This document shows positions 12,597 to 25,186 of a stretch of DNA of 64,000 bases, in pieces (the stretch's first letter is position 1; the number at the start of each line of letters is the position of its first letter). Made by a program: the position numbers and the translations under genes. Under the pieces are notes generated by a model that was not told where the DNA came from, ran no database searches, and saw nothing but the letters and a program-made list of their open reading frames with translations. Source of the DNA: Thunnus maccoyii (taxonomy: Eukaryota > Chordata > Actinopteri > Scombriformes > Scombridae); contig NC_056538.1 of the NCBI RefSeq assembly GCF_910596095.1, forward strand, positions 21,872,501 to 21,936,500, in the 5' to 3' direction.

Positions 12597-15500
12597 CTAC
12601 CTGGCCATCAACTGTTTCTTAGTGTTTTTCTCAGGCCTCAAAAGAATGATGAAACATTTTGGAGCAAAAATACAGAACAGTAAACTATAACTAGAGGCAA
12701 GAATTGCAAAAATCTCCACAGCAACAGTGTATTTCCCAGGAGAGCTAACATAAGCAGGGACAAAGGCCACCCAGACAGCACAGAAGATCAGCATGCTGAA
12801 GGTGATCAGTTTGGCCTCATTGAAGTTGTCGGGGAGTTTCCTTGCAAGAAAGGCCAAGATGAGACAGGTGCAGGCCAGCAGACCAATGTAACCCAGAACC
12901 AGAGAGAAGCCCACCACAGAGGTCATGGCACACTCCAGAGTGACCTTTGACCCTTTGAAACCCAGATCACGTCGAGGCACAGGGGGACTGAGAGACAGCC
13001 ATATGACACAGATGATAACCTGGATAAAAATAAGTACTGTTAAAATATAATTGAATTCATGTATAATTTGGCATACCAAGAATTATGCAAATATTTTATC
13101 TAAAGTAAAGCACATCTGTACCTGTATACAAGTAAGTAGGCAGACACTTCCTCTCTGTTGGCCTGGACCAAACCACTTAATCAAGGCTTCAGCACCAGGC
13201 CGAGCTGAGCGGAACGCTGCCAGAACCACTATGGTCTTGACTTGGAGGCAGGAAACACAAAGTACAAAACTGATCCCAAATGCTGCCTGCTGGAACCGAC
13301 AAGACCAGACTGATGGACGACCAATGAACACCAGTGAGCACAGGAAGCAGAGTTTCAGTGACAGAAGAAGCAGGAAGCTCAGTTCTGAATTGTTGGCTCG
13401 CACCTAAAAGTGATAAGTCATATACACAAAGACAAGCCAAACATTCAGATTAACCTGATATTTTGTTCACTAATGTAATAATTTTACCTTGTAACAAGCT
13501 TGTAGAAAATGGACCTAACAATACACAACTATAACTACTGTGTTCTCACCACAGGTGTTTGTCGGTAACAAAGAAACACCACAAATACAGCTGTTGTCAC
13601 AATGGCACCAGACACAGCTGCTGTTGTCAAAGTAATGCCCAAGGTTTCATTAAAGGAAAGAAAGTCCAGCTGGCGAGGGATGCAAGCAGTTTGTTTATCA
13701 TTGGACCAGAACTCAGGTGGACAACGCTCACAGTGAAGGGAACCTGGGAAAGGAAAACAGTGGAGAGGGGAAAGGGAAGGGAAGGGAAGGGAAGGGAAGG
13801 GAAGGGAAGGGAAGGGAAGGGAAGGGAAGGAAAGGAAAGGAAAGGAAAGGAAAGGAAAGGAAAGGAAAGGAAAGGAAAGGAAAAAGGTGAAAAGTGCAGA
13901 AAAGTTTAAAGCAGACAGGGTCATGAGTCAGGCTCACCTCATTTGGGAAGCAAGGAGTCAGGAGTTTCTCATGTTTCACATAATGGTGAAAATTAAAATT
14001 GCAAACATAAGTTTCTGTTATCTTATGGATTAATTTCCTTACCAGTTTTGTGACTAATCTCCCCTTCAGCACATGGGATACAGTCAAAGCAGCAGACAGG
14101 TTCGCCTTTCCTGTTGGCCTTTCGGGTCCCTGGGGGACAGCTGTTACTGCACACTGAAATAGGCACCTAAATAATAAATATTTCCAAGGACAAAATAAAT
14201 GTCTTCCGACGAACAGCAAAAATGCAGTGAATAGAAATTTTGTTATAGATCTGAATCAATAATATTTATCTTTTTAACTACCTGATAAGATCCTGTGCTC
14301 CACTGAATAGCTGATTCATTAAGGTGCAGATCAAATCCGTCCACGTGACCAATCAAAACTAGTTTTTGTGAGCCCTCAGGAGTTTTCTGCCAGTTGATAA
14401 GGTCATACTTTGCTAGAGTGTCGGCCCCTTGGAAAAAGAACATTTCCCCCTGTGGAGTGGTGAAGTTCACGTTGTTCAAGTGCTGCAACAGCTGTGAAAT
14501 AATAAAAAATATGGAAACTGCTCACATTGTAACTGACAAAGCCTGTGTAAAATAATGAGAAAAAATTAGAAATTTGAAGTTGGAATTTTAGAAGCGTAGG
14601 TGGTAACACTTTACAATTAGGTTGTTAAAGGCTACATTTCTTTTCTCAGGGAAAGGTTTATAATCCTATTCACCTCTATGGGTTTGATGTCTTTTGGAGA
14701 TGAGCAAGTGGAGTTGTTTCTGGGAGGGCTGTCTGTGTCAGTGCAGGAGAGAAGGTTGTGAAGAGCGTGGGCTGCAGCATAAACAGCAAGGTAGACATTA
14801 TATGTCACTCTTAGCTGGGAGATGTCAGTAAAAAGATTCTGCACTCTCTCCAGGGACTCTATCCCACTGCACAGTGGTAGAAAAGCTTTCTGAAGAGGTG
14901 TGTTGGGAAAAGATGAAGTAGAAGTATTTGAAGGACGGCTAGATCTTTGTCGAGGTGTTACAGATTGGAGTGGTGAAGAGTGATAAGTGACCTCAGGACT
15001 ACATCCAAACACCTGCTCCCAGAATTCTCTGAAGAACTCATCGTCAGGACGGTGAGATGGGTTCAAACTTCTGAGATAATTTCCAAATCCTGGCATAGGT
15101 GAACTTCGAATGGCCACACCAAGAACACCACTTGCCACTTTAGAGGTGGCAAGATTTTGGAGAAGATCACCACTAGTGCTCCAAGACTCACTGGCCAGAA
15201 ACTGTCTTTCAGTCACCTTGTCACAGCAAAAGGACACACAAGCTAATTATAATAACAATCATAAAATAAAATAAATATAATAAAGATTTTTAAAATAAGA
15301 ATAGCACATTTATTTCAGTTTCTCACATTTATCTTGGCCAGTTGTAGAAACAGTTCCCTCACATCTGTATACCAGGCAAAGATCAGAATCACCCTTGCAG
15401 TTGAGGCCTGAATTGTGAGTGCTGCTCGTCTGGCATCACTCACAATGTTTTCCCTTCGCAGAGTCTCTACAAATGCCAGACACACCCCTGCCCCCTGAAT

Positions 15501-16987
15501 CTCCTTCTGAAATACCTAACATATACAAGTAAAAAGCACATACAGATCACATGAATGAAATGTATTTATATTTTGTACTCATTAGTATATATTTTATGGA
15601 TACTGTGAAATTTTCTCAACAATAAACATTATAAATGGAATCACCTTTATTGCTGCATGGCCATAATCATTGTTTGCTATCACTGCTCCAATCCAGGTCC
15701 AGTTGAAGCGAATTGCAAGCTGGGCAATGGCCCGGGCTTGGTAAATGTCACTGGGGATCGTCCTGAAGAAGTTTGGAAACTGGAGCCTGTCACTCAAGCA
15801 GGGGCAGCTCGCCAGGTAACTGACCTGAAATACACAAAAAAAGTCACATTATTAATAATTTTGAGTACTTTAAAGGAAGTAAATATGTTTAAATTGATTT
15901 CCATCCACAATATTTGTCTTTGTCCCCAAATGTTTTGGTATTGTTTTCTTGCAATGTACAGTTAAGCAGGGATTGTAAATAGTGAGATGAAAAACGGCAC
16001 CAACCCCTTCAAACTAAGGATAAAATTTACAGTACAGTGTTTATGCTGTATTCAAAACTCACCAAAGGTACAGAGAGTGGCCCCAGGATTCGTGAGAGTA
16101 TCTGGGCTGTTGTGGATGAAGCACCACCGATGATCAAGGGAACAGGGTGTCCACCTGATTAGGGCATGAAAAGATGTGTCATTAAATAAAGAGTGTGTTG
16201 CATGAAAAACACTGTTTGCATCTGTTTTAAACACAGCAGTGCATTCATTTTGCAGTCATCATCAGTTTTTCGTAAACACATAACAAAGCTACAGGTATAA
16301 TTACCTCTCCTTTCTCCACTTTCTTCTCCATAGCCAGCAGAATAATCTAGAGGAGCTGTCAAATTGCAGCTGGTGCTGTCTCCGCCAACCAGCGACAGTG
16401 CTGACTGGAGAGCCCATTGGGGAAGTCCACAGCTGTTATGTATATGGTAGCCCAGCTTCGCACCTGGTAGCAGGGTTGTACTATGATTGATTTCCTCCAC
16501 CGCAAACACCATAGCATATATATACTGTAAAGGAACATGTTCTAAACTGAGAACAGGAGAGAACAAATGAGAGATGTGTCATTTAAACTGTTGAATTGAC
16601 TGTAAAGACAGTAAAGATTTCTAGATTTTGAATAGTTTTGGCATATCAAAAAGAAAAGATGCAATATGAAAAAAGCTCATTATTAATAGCAGAGTTTTAC
16701 CCAGCGCAAGGTTTGTTGTGTGGTAGCTGAGTGAAGTCATGGTCAATAGCTGGAGTTTGGTAACGGAAATTAAAGAGCCCACCAATAACTACATCTCCAT
16801 CCTGGAACAGACCCTTGTCACTCGGTGTACCCCACTGAGAACAAGTCAGTGTCTGAACCACCTGTAGTCCCACTCTAAGCCCCAGCTGTCTGCCCACAAG
16901 ATCCGCAAGGAGCAGGGATGTGGCTTTAGAGGGCCACAGAGTGAAGAACCAGGAGAACCAAGACATCGATGCAGCTGTTCTGGACAC
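12597..16987 (-). CDS. OlfC/V2R-like family C GPCR, OlfC-M1 (11 exons)
   Basis: Second receptor type, minus strand. Exons in transcript order: 16987-16701, 16546-16305, 16154-16063, 15824-15645, 15515-15327, 15216-14674, 14491-14282, 14166-14043 (124 nt), 13743-13550, 13403-13122, 13019-12597. Joined they give 921 aa with no stop. Signal peptide at the N-terminus ([12 protein letters not shown]; either ATG of exon 1, 16987 or 16966, could be used), VFT domain to about 545, cysteine-rich domain, then 7TM spread over three exons, with introns in intracellular loop 1 (TPV/VRANNS) and near TM4 ([11 protein letters not shown]). Family residues present: Ser in GASSTT and in SYLAS, Asp in TIPSD, Tyr in NNDYG. 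C-terminus [16 protein letters not shown]. Intron 8 holds a long pyrimidine microsatellite just before its acceptor. It differs clearly from genes M3-M5, so it is an older paralogue. Confidence 0.9.
13766..13885. repeat. GGGAA/GGAAA microsatellite in intron 8 of OlfC-M1
   Basis: Pure purine pentamer repeat on the plus strand (first gggaa units, then ggaaa units), about 110 bp, giving pure TTCCC/TTTCC on the coding strand. It starts about 25 nt upstream of the exon 9 acceptor at 13744. Long proline/serine/phenylalanine-rich open frames across it are artefacts of the repeat. Confidence 0.95.
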
Positions 16988-17789
16988 TTAAAACATATAC
17001 AGTGCAGTATACTCAGTTAGGTAGCTTGTTTCCCATTGTTAATAAATTCAATATCTATAAACTGTTCATGCATAGACAGAGTAAAATCTGATCAAATCTC
17101 TACAAATACAATAAGAAAAAATTAATATTTTCCCCGTAAGACATCCACCTGTAGAGCAAAACAAGTTGCAGGTCAAAGTAAAATTTTCATACAGAAGATA
17201 TAACTTACATTGGCAACTGCTCTCTACACTGTGACCTGCCCCCCACCCACTCTCCTGTTAACTGTTGAACTGTTGGATATTTATAATAGATGTGAAGCCT
17301 TTATTGCAAGCAAGTAAACACAATGGCACATGCACGCAACTCCAAATCACTCCTCTCAAGAGTGACAGTAAAACAACAATAGCATAATTGCCACTGATTG
17401 GTGTTTGTGTACGCAGGTGGTAGAAGTGGAGGGTGTGTGAAGGTGCAAGCTAATGTACTTTTAGTTCTTACTTTTCAGGCCTGCCTGTATTAGCTGGGGT
17501 GTTTACTGTGATACAGACATGATAAGACAAGTATGAAGCACAAAAAGAGATTCTAAGCAAAACAAGCAAAAGCTGAAATGGGGCCAAGACCAGGTTTTTT
17601 AATAAAGATCATGCAGGTACTCCTTTTTGAAGAGGTGCATGGAAGGTTGGCATAAAACTGCCACAATTAGGCCATTAAAACTGAAACCAACTTGAATGTA
17701 ACTATGGATATTAGTAACTATTGTCATTAAATTACATTCATCAAAAAAACTGTCAATGCGTCGCTGGAGCTGCTGCTAAGATCTCTGTC
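16988..17789. other. 5' flank of OlfC-M1
   Basis: Predicted leader and upstream region of OlfC-M1. A TATA-like element lies at 17278-17285 (listed separately). Upstream of it I see no gene or repeat I can name before the LINE piece at about 17790. Confidence 0.5.
17278..17285 (-). promoter_or_regulatory. TATA-like box upstream of OlfC-M1
   Basis: TATAAATA on the minus strand, 291 bp upstream of the first ATG. The same element with a flanking C-rich 'ccccnccc' stretch is found upstream of psi-M2, M3, M4 and M5. The distance implies a leader of about 260 nt, perhaps with a 5' UTR intron. Confidence 0.45.
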
Positions 17790-18480
17790 AAGACAACACG
17801 ACATTAGCCAAGGGGAAAGGCATTTGCATCCTAAATTACAAATCATCAATTTAATCAGACCATAGCCTTGTTAACAGTTCATGGAGGGATACACCAAGGG
17901 TGTTTGCTCTCTCTAGTTGGATTCACATTAGCATTAGAATAATTGGCACAAGCTTGTACAATAAATCCACATATCACCCCCATTACCATTAACATCACAA
18001 ATCATACAATTTATGCTGATGATGTGTTACATTTGTTTATCTAATATCAACACAATAGACCTTGGTCAACATCTGCTCTTATAACTCAACAAAACAGCTA
18101 CTCAATCTGTGCCCATTCCCTCATACCATGTTCAGATTGATGTTGCATTTATTACTTTGGGATAAAAAAATGTTTCCTCTTTCCATCTTGGTAAGATCAG
18201 TTATTTTAATACTATTAAATTGATTAAGCAAGATGTTGCAGTCTGGTCATACTTCCCTTCAAGCAAGACTCTCACTTAATTCCTTGGGTAAATTTTCTTT
18301 TATTATTGTTTCCCATCCCTCTTTCTTTGCAGAACTTTGAAAAGCCAGATTGATTATACAGAAACTTTATTTAGAGGGTAAAAGGCCAAAGATCTGTATG
18401 TGTTCTACAACAATTGAGACATCATGATGGTATACTGCTTTAAAACTCTCCTATTTATAATTGAGGGCCTTGTAAATGAG
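17790..18480 (+). mobile_element. L1-like LINE fragment (reverse transcriptase part), decayed
   Basis: Plus-strand translation in broken frames gives the L1-type series 'TKGVCSLS' (from RQGCPLSP), a run of residues like 'NPHIT', and 'TIYADDV' about 18010-18030, the YxDD active-site motif of non-LTR reverse transcriptases. Several frame breaks; no complete ORF. Edges are approximate. Confidence 0.6.
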
Positions 18481-19190
18481 ACCACTGCAAATGTGCGGTT
18501 TCAAGGCCTCAAAACCAGGTTTTTTTCATCAGGCTCCATAACTATGAATTCAGATATATGAATCTCAATGTTGTAATAATTATTTAAGTATAACCCACAC
18601 ATTTTATAATAACTCCAATGTGAAATCATAAAGTTCCATGTAATTTCCCCCAGTCTGACCACCCACTTATTACATTCCCTACAATATATGATTGTTTCTG
18701 TGTTGTATTCTAGCATGATCACCTCAAAAGTCAGTTTTTCAAATTACTGTGAAGCCTAATCTGATATAACTCCCTCTCAGAACTTTTATTCCCTCAAAAT
18801 TCAAAACCGAGGTTCGTGACACAATCTGTAATCTCAGCAAAACAGTAGCATAACTTCAAAAACCAAATATACAACCTCACTTGCTTTTATCTAACTTTAT
18901 CCATTCTTTTTTCTGATGGTACAGATGGTTTGCAACATTGGTAATATTTGTGAATATTGAAGTAAAACAGGTGCATGTTATGTATTTTAATTAGTTGGAA
19001 AAATATATAAAATGCTGTTTATAACACAAAGTATTCAGTTGTCTATGTGAATATATTTGACATTATCAAAAAAACAAATGTATTGTATGTACCGTATATA
19101 TAATATTAAAGGATATGTCACATTTCAAGAAAATCAGACAGAAAATTACTGTTTCTTAAGACACAGTACTGTAATGCAAATGTAAATGGA
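18481..19190. other. Intergenic DNA, no gene seen
   Basis: AT-rich sequence between the L1-like fragment and the tail of the pseudogene psi-M2. The first part may still be decayed LINE sequence. I see no exon here. Confidence 0.4.
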
Positions 19191-19213
19191 TGAAACTGGA
19201 AGGCCATGGCTCA

Positions 19214-21711
19214 CAGAGGCCATGGCTCACTCCAGGGTAACCTTTAACCCTGGGACAGCCAAGTCCAGCCGAGGCACCGGGGGACTCAGGGATAGCCAAA
19301 TAATACAGATGAAAATCTAGATTAAAAAAAGCATTGCACAATGTCAGGTTAATGTAAAATGCTATAATAATAATTTTATCATGAAAAAAGTGCATTTCCA
19401 ACCCTGACCTGTAGACAGGTAAAGAGGCAGACACTTCCTCTTTGTTGGCCTGGACCAAACCACTTAATCAAGGCTTCATCACCAGGCCGAGCTAAGCAGA
19501 ACGCTGCCAGAACCACTATGGTCTTGACTTGGAGGCAGGAAACACAAAGTACAAAACTGATCCCAAATGCTGCCTGCTGGAACCGACAAGACCAGACTGA
19601 TGGATGACCAATGAAAACCAGTGAACACAGGAAGCAGAGTTTCAGTGACAGAAGAAGCAGGAAGCTCAGTTCTGAGTTGTTGGCTCGAACCTTAAAATCA
19701 GAGAAAGGTTGTTTAACAAAAAGACAAACACATGAACAGTCAATGATTTATTCATAAACTGATTATTTCAAGTATTTTTTGCCAGCCACACTAGCGGGGT
19801 GGCTTAAAGAATGACAGTGTCATTCTGGCTGTTGGCCCAGATTGAAATATTTCAGCCATCAGATGGGTTGCCATGACTTTGTTGATTCTCTGACCTGTCC
19901 ACTAGCATGGGAAACCTTTCACATTTTCTTTGAAATGTCTCAACATCTACTCGATGGACTGGCACTAAAAAATTGGTACACACCAAGTCTCGTCCTGAAA
20001 AACCTTACAGTTGAACAGAACAAAAAGATTAGACAAAAGCATTTAATTTAATATTTATGTAGATTTTTGTATCAATGCCATAACATTTCTTCTACTACTG
20101 ATATGACACCTTTATTGCCATATGGCCATAATCATTGTTTGCTACCACTGCTCCAATCCAGGTCCAACTGAAACGTATGGCACGGGCTTGGTAAATGTCA
20201 CTGGGGATGGTCCTGAAGAAGTTTGGAAATTGTCACCTGTCACTCAGACAGGGGCAGCTGGACTGGTAGCTCATCTAAAAGACAAAAAATAAAGATTATT
20301 GCAATCTCATTTTGACCCAGGGTTTATTTTATATAAGAATACAATGTTGGCTGCAGTTTATGGTCAAGTCCATTAGAGTCCTTTTCAGAACATGCTTCTT
20401 GCTGATTGAAAGTGAAAAAAAGAGGAGAAAACAAATGGGCCACTATTTATGCACCAATGTTCATCACAGAGTGTTTTACAATTTGAAAACTAGATTTTAA
20501 CATAAGTGAAAATTTCTATTTTTCTATTACTTTCATTTGGCTTTTCATATTATAGGAGTTTTTACTTGCCCTTGATCAGTTTAAAGTTTCTTTTCATAAA
20601 TTCAAAATCTACACCAATAAATTATTGGAGTTTAATATAACTCACTAAAGGTACAGAGAGTGGCCCCAGGGCTCTGGAGAGTATCTGAGCTGTTATGGAT
20701 GAGGCACCACCAATGATCAAAGGAACAGACATCACCTGATGACATTATAAGATATAATGAAATAAAGACATTAGTTACATGGAAATGGGTCTTGGTTATG
20801 TTTCAAACACAACACCGCGTTTATGCTGTAATCATTTCCTTCACTTGTTATTAATAGGGAAAGATGCCCATCAGGTGCATGTGAAGCAGGGTTTATTACC
20901 TCTCCTCTCTCTGATTTCCTCTCCGTAGCCAGCAGAATAGTCTGGAGGGGTTGCTGAATTACAGCTGGTACTGTCTCCACCAACTAGTGACAGTGCTGCC
21001 TGCGTAGCCCAAGGGTGTAGGGCACAGCTATTACGAATATGGTAGCCGAGGCTAAGACCAGGTAGAAGGGTTGGACTTTGATTGATTTCCTCCACCGCAA
21101 ACACCATAGCATATATATACTGTAATGGAAGATGTTCTAAACTGAGACCAAAGAAGAGAAGGAATCGGAGAAACAACAGTCAAAATAGTGTATTGATTGT
21201 GAAGCCACTAATCTGTAATACACTGTATATACTATAGGTAATCATTTTTTGTCATTATTGGATAAGCATTTATAACAACATATTTTAACAAGAAAATGAA
21301 CCAGTAGTTAGCTGCATAGGGAATAGAGAAGATACAGATAATTATTCTTCATGTGTTTGTCAAATATACATATGCATATGTATTATACAGTATTTGCAAT
21401 AAACAATGCAGGTCAGAGTTTTACCCAGTGCAATATTTCCAGTGTGGCAGCTGAGTGAAATTGTGATCTATTGCTGGAGTTTGGTAATGAAGATTAAAGA
21501 GCCCACCAATGACTACATTTCCATCCTGGAACAGACCCTGGTTACTCAGTGTACCCAACCGAGAACAGGTCGGTGTCTGAACCACCTGTAGTCCCACCCT
21601 GAGCCCTAGCTGTCTGCCCGCAAGCCCCACAAGGAGCAGGGGCAAGGCTGAAGAAGGCCAAAGAGTGAAGAGCCAGGAGAACCAAGACATGGATGCAGAG
21701 GTCCTGTACAC
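19214..21711 (-). pseudogene. OlfC pseudogene psi-M2 (exons 1-4, 10 and part of 11)
   Basis: Broken relative of OlfC-M1. Recognisable parts in transcript order: exon 1 21711-21425, exon 2 21141-20900, exon 3 20735-20646, exon 4 20274-20110, exon 10 19690-19409, start of exon 11 19316-19214. Exons 5-9 are absent. Exon 3 is 90 nt instead of 92, a frameshift; exon 4 lacks 15 nt in frame; exon 11 ends soon after TLE with a stop and then loses homology. A perciform-type repeat lies at about 19782-19990, where intron 9 would be. Exons 1 and 2 are still fully open, so decay looks fairly recent or the N-terminal half is only mildly decayed. A receptor cannot be made because most of the VFT and the cysteine-rich domain are gone. 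Confidence 0.9.
19782..19990. repeat. Perciform-type interspersed repeat (short copy)
   Basis: Starts 'gggtggctta' and resembles the left parts of the longer copies at 34903-35600 and 49483-50073. It sits in the remains of intron 9 of psi-M2. Confidence 0.6.
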
Positions 21712-22889
21712 TTAAAATATGTACAGTATACTCAGTTAGATAACTGGTTTCTCATTGGCAAAATATACATAAATTAGAGATACAATGAATTCAATAACTC
21801 TCAACTGTTCCTGCAATGAAAAGTCAAATTAGATCAAATGCCCCTTAATGCAATAGGAGAAAGTTAATATTCCAGCCATATGATAGTCACCTGTAAAGCC
21901 AGCAATTTTTAATATCAAATTGTATATTACAACAGACACAACTTGCTTTGACAGCTGACAACGTATCTACACTATGATACACACCCCTCCTGCTCTGCAC
22001 AACATAGATGTTGTTCTGGGTATTTATAACAGCTGTAAAGCCCATGGAGGAAAAACAACAACAAAACAATAATAAAATGATTGGGTGAGATGAGTGTGAA
22101 ATACAGGAACCTAAGGTCAGTGACCACAAAGATCCCAATAGAATAAGATTTTCATCTTTGACTTTTAGTTGATAAATTAATCCACTGTGATTCACAAAAA
22201 AAACAGAGCTACACCTCTCACACCACGGCCCCTAGCTACACATTTGTTTCAGTAAAACTTAACTATGAAGACTTTTTGGAAAATGTTTTTAAAGCAAAAT
22301 TAAGTTTACATTTAATTGAATTCATATAATAAAGGAAACTCAAGAGGAGACTGTGTTAGAGTGAAGATAAAAAAGACCCAATTTACCATCATAGGGAAGT
22401 AAATTAAAATCAAAACAGTTATTTTTTCACATATCTCAATGGTATCTAGCCAGTGCGATAGTTATAGTCTCTCAGATCTCTCAGCCTCTCAGATATGGGC
22501 CTTCTGACCACTAAAATAGAGGTGAATTAAATTTCCGGTGTAGGACTCAGACAAGACCTGAAGCTTTGTTCATAAATCAATATGGATGCAGACAGCTTCC
22601 AGAGTTACATGTAGACAGTCGATGTGCTTCAATACATTCCACAATCAGCAGTCTGTGTATGCAGATGTGTTCTACATATGCACACTAGAAAATAAGATGG
22701 CATTGTCCACCTGTCTCAAATAATGGCATATTTGAAACACTGCCTGATATGAATACGCTGCCCTAACTGACAGAGCCTGGGCTCCCTGCAGAGTGCTAAC
22801 CACAGACTAGTCATAACTTGGCCCTCACAGAGGCCCAGACTTAAACCTTGAGCCCCTGAGGAAAACATGCAGTTCCATGGGCCTATACA
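21712..22889. other. 5' flank of psi-M2 and intergenic DNA
   Basis: Contains the TATA-like element at 22021-22028 (minus strand TATAAATA), 310 bp upstream of the psi-M2 ATG, in the same C-rich context as in the intact M genes. The stretch 22200-22889 has no gene I recognise. Confidence 0.5.
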
Positions 22890-23640
22890 ACAGGTCCGGC
22901 CATACTCCAGCCAGCTCCCTTTGGTGTCATCGAAAGAATGGTCCAATTGCTGAGAATCTGGCCCAATCTGTGGCCAACTGGGGCCACCAAGATGAGGTTC
23001 ACGTCTTCCACCTTGACCCTCTGTGGGGTGGGTGCCAGTTGGTGTCCGAATGGACCATAAAATCATCTGAAGTCATCTGCAGCGTCCCAGCCTGTGGAGC
23101 TGTTCATGGCTTTGCTGAAGCACCTCCACCATCACCAGAGCTTGGGTATCATGTTCACATCTGACCCAAACATGGCAGATAGCAACACAGGCAGCCTTAG
23201 CAAACATGCTTGGTCTTCCCCCTACACCTGTGACTGGAGCAGCCAGATATGACGCCTCACCACATAGAAGAAGGCAGTGGCTTGGCCAGTTGCTACCATA
23301 TGCTGTTTCATCAGCTTAGCTAGAAGCTAAGAAAGCTGCGTCTCAGCAACTAGGTCTGAGCCTTTCCCAACCTTTTTCACTAACTATCATTCATACAAGG
23401 CTAGAATAGCCCTGTGTTGATCATCTGTCCTTGGACTTCCACAGTCATGTATTCCTGCGGGCTGGCAACCATCAGCCTCTGCAAGACAGACTTAGAGGGG
23501 GACACCGAGGCTCCCAAGATCTGATCCTTAGAAGGTAGTAGTCAACAACCTCCTCTGCTCTACAGACCATGCACACATGCTAGCCAGCTGACTAGCTATG
23601 GGCTTCAGATGGTTTAACAAAGCGTTTTAAGAACCAGCTC
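22890..23640. repeat. Unidentified duplicated segment (segment A copy)
   Basis: Begins 'caggtccggccatactcc'. The same sequence starts segment B at about 35812 and segment C at about 50090, where it follows the exon 9 fossil or its trace. Short open frames do not match a family I know. It may be part of a transposable element or old intergenic DNA carried in the segmental duplication. Confidence 0.5.
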
Positions 23641-23649
23641 TCACCCTAG

Positions 23650-24300
23650 TGATAAGATGGTGACAGATGGTTGCCCCTGCTCCACTACTTTCATCAACAC
23701 TTCCATCTTTCTAATGGGATCAGTTGGTTCTCTGTTCTGTTTAAACTTAAAAATAGACAACTATCTACACACAATATGTGACGACATAATATCTCACAAT
23801 TGGAGGAGATTCTTGGCCTCAACATCCCCCTCTCCCCACAGCTCTGTGTTCTAGGAGACCTGACAACAATAAAGACTACTACAGCTATAGAAAAGAAGTT
23901 CCTAAACTCTGCTATACTAGCAAAGAAGATCATTCCACTAAACTGGAAAAACAGACTCCATTTCAATTAATTCTTGGCTCAGGTTACTAAATGACCATTT
24001 GTATATGAACATATAACTGTGACAATGGAGGATTGGAATAAACAAGTCTGGACACCATTTCTGACATACTCTATATCTTTTCTGTTTCACATATACAATA
24101 CATTTATACAAAACTGCATAAACTGGATCCTCATTTTCAATATACAACATGCAGGACAAATACTGATATCTTAGTATCTCTTTCAGATATTGATATTTAT
24201 CTCATTTTAGCTCTCTTTCTCTCTGTATTATTCTATGTTCATCTAAGTTACCACACCAAGGCACCATCTTTGCCATCTCAAAGGACTAAGTTACATCACA
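23650..24300 (+). mobile_element. L1-like LINE 3' fragment (segment A)
   Basis: Around 23800-23960 the translation reads 'PQLCVLGDLTT' then 'LAKKIIPLNWKN', the pattern of the C-terminal end of L1-type ORF2 in fish. Frames are broken and no full-length element is present. The same fragment lies at 36385-37130 and 50428-50905, so it was inserted before the segments duplicated. Confidence 0.55.
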
Positions 24301-24847
24301 CTTAATTCTGGATGGTTAAGGAAAGGAGGTACTGATGAGCCACAGGTGTACAATTTCTTTACCTCATCATTTCACAAGCAATTATATCCCATTATACAGT
24401 GTGAGGTGTCACAGAGGGGAAGTGGGAGGCTGTGTGCAAGTTTGTATGTTGTTTTCAAGGTTTTGCAGATCATAGCTACCATAATGCCATAATAGAAAAA
24501 ATAAGAGAATAGATATACAGTCAATAAATAATTATACCGTAGCTGCTGTATGGTACAGACTGAGTGTTGTGGTCACTCAAACAATGGGCTAAGGAATGTA
24601 TCATTCCTGGTAAATTCAATTGATGTGATGTCAATGTTGTTCAATAAAAATCTTAAAAGTGTTCTTGTCTTTTTTGTGGTCAGGAAACATATGTACTTTA
24701 TGCAGAGAGTATGGTTTGAAGCATGAGGATTTTATGGTAACTAATTAAAATGAAATGAGGCAGAATCTTGTGGATTTTGTTAAATGTTTTTATACCAAAA
24801 CTTTCACAAAAAATGGACAGAAACCTGTTCATGAAAAAGCAGCCAGG
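24301..24847. other. Intergenic DNA shared by the three segments
   Basis: AT-rich sequence without recognisable gene; near copies follow the L1-like fragment at 37130-37680 and 50905-51430. Confidence 0.5.
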
Positions 24848-25186
24848 TCTTTAGCCTCTGTGCTTCTGTTTGGACAGTATGCTAATTGCAGGGGGTCAAG
24901 GGTGGGGGGAGCACGGGGCAGATGAGGGATTTAATAGGCTTCTCTTTCTGGCTTGCTATGGGGGTGAGGGCTGTGTGGCACCAGCCATTGAGAACACCGC
25001 TCTCTGCTGTTTTTTGGATGGGGATGATGGTGGTGGATTTGAAGTCGATGGGGCTAGTCCAGTGGGAGAGGAACAGGTTAAATATGTTTGTGAATACCCC
25101 TGCCAACAGGTGGCTGCAGACCTTCAGGACGTGTCCAGTGATGCTGTCAGGGCTGGTTGCCTTGCGTGCCTTTCTCCACATTTTAT
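24848..25186 (-). mobile_element. L2/jockey-like LINE reverse transcriptase fragment (segment A)
   Basis: Minus-strand translation from 25181 reads 'SPDSITGHVLKVC', then 'GVFTNIFNLFLS' and 'TTIIPIQKTAES', the fingers/palm start of the non-LTR reverse transcriptase abundant in fish (PDxITxxxLK pattern). The part corresponding to about 1 kb at 37680-38655 in segment B is absent here. Confidence 0.75.

Noticed and set aside
13535-14219. Long open frames rich in Phe, Pro, Ser and Leu (minus) or Gly, Lys, Arg (plus)
   Set aside because: They are translations of the pentamer microsatellite in an intron of OlfC-M1.
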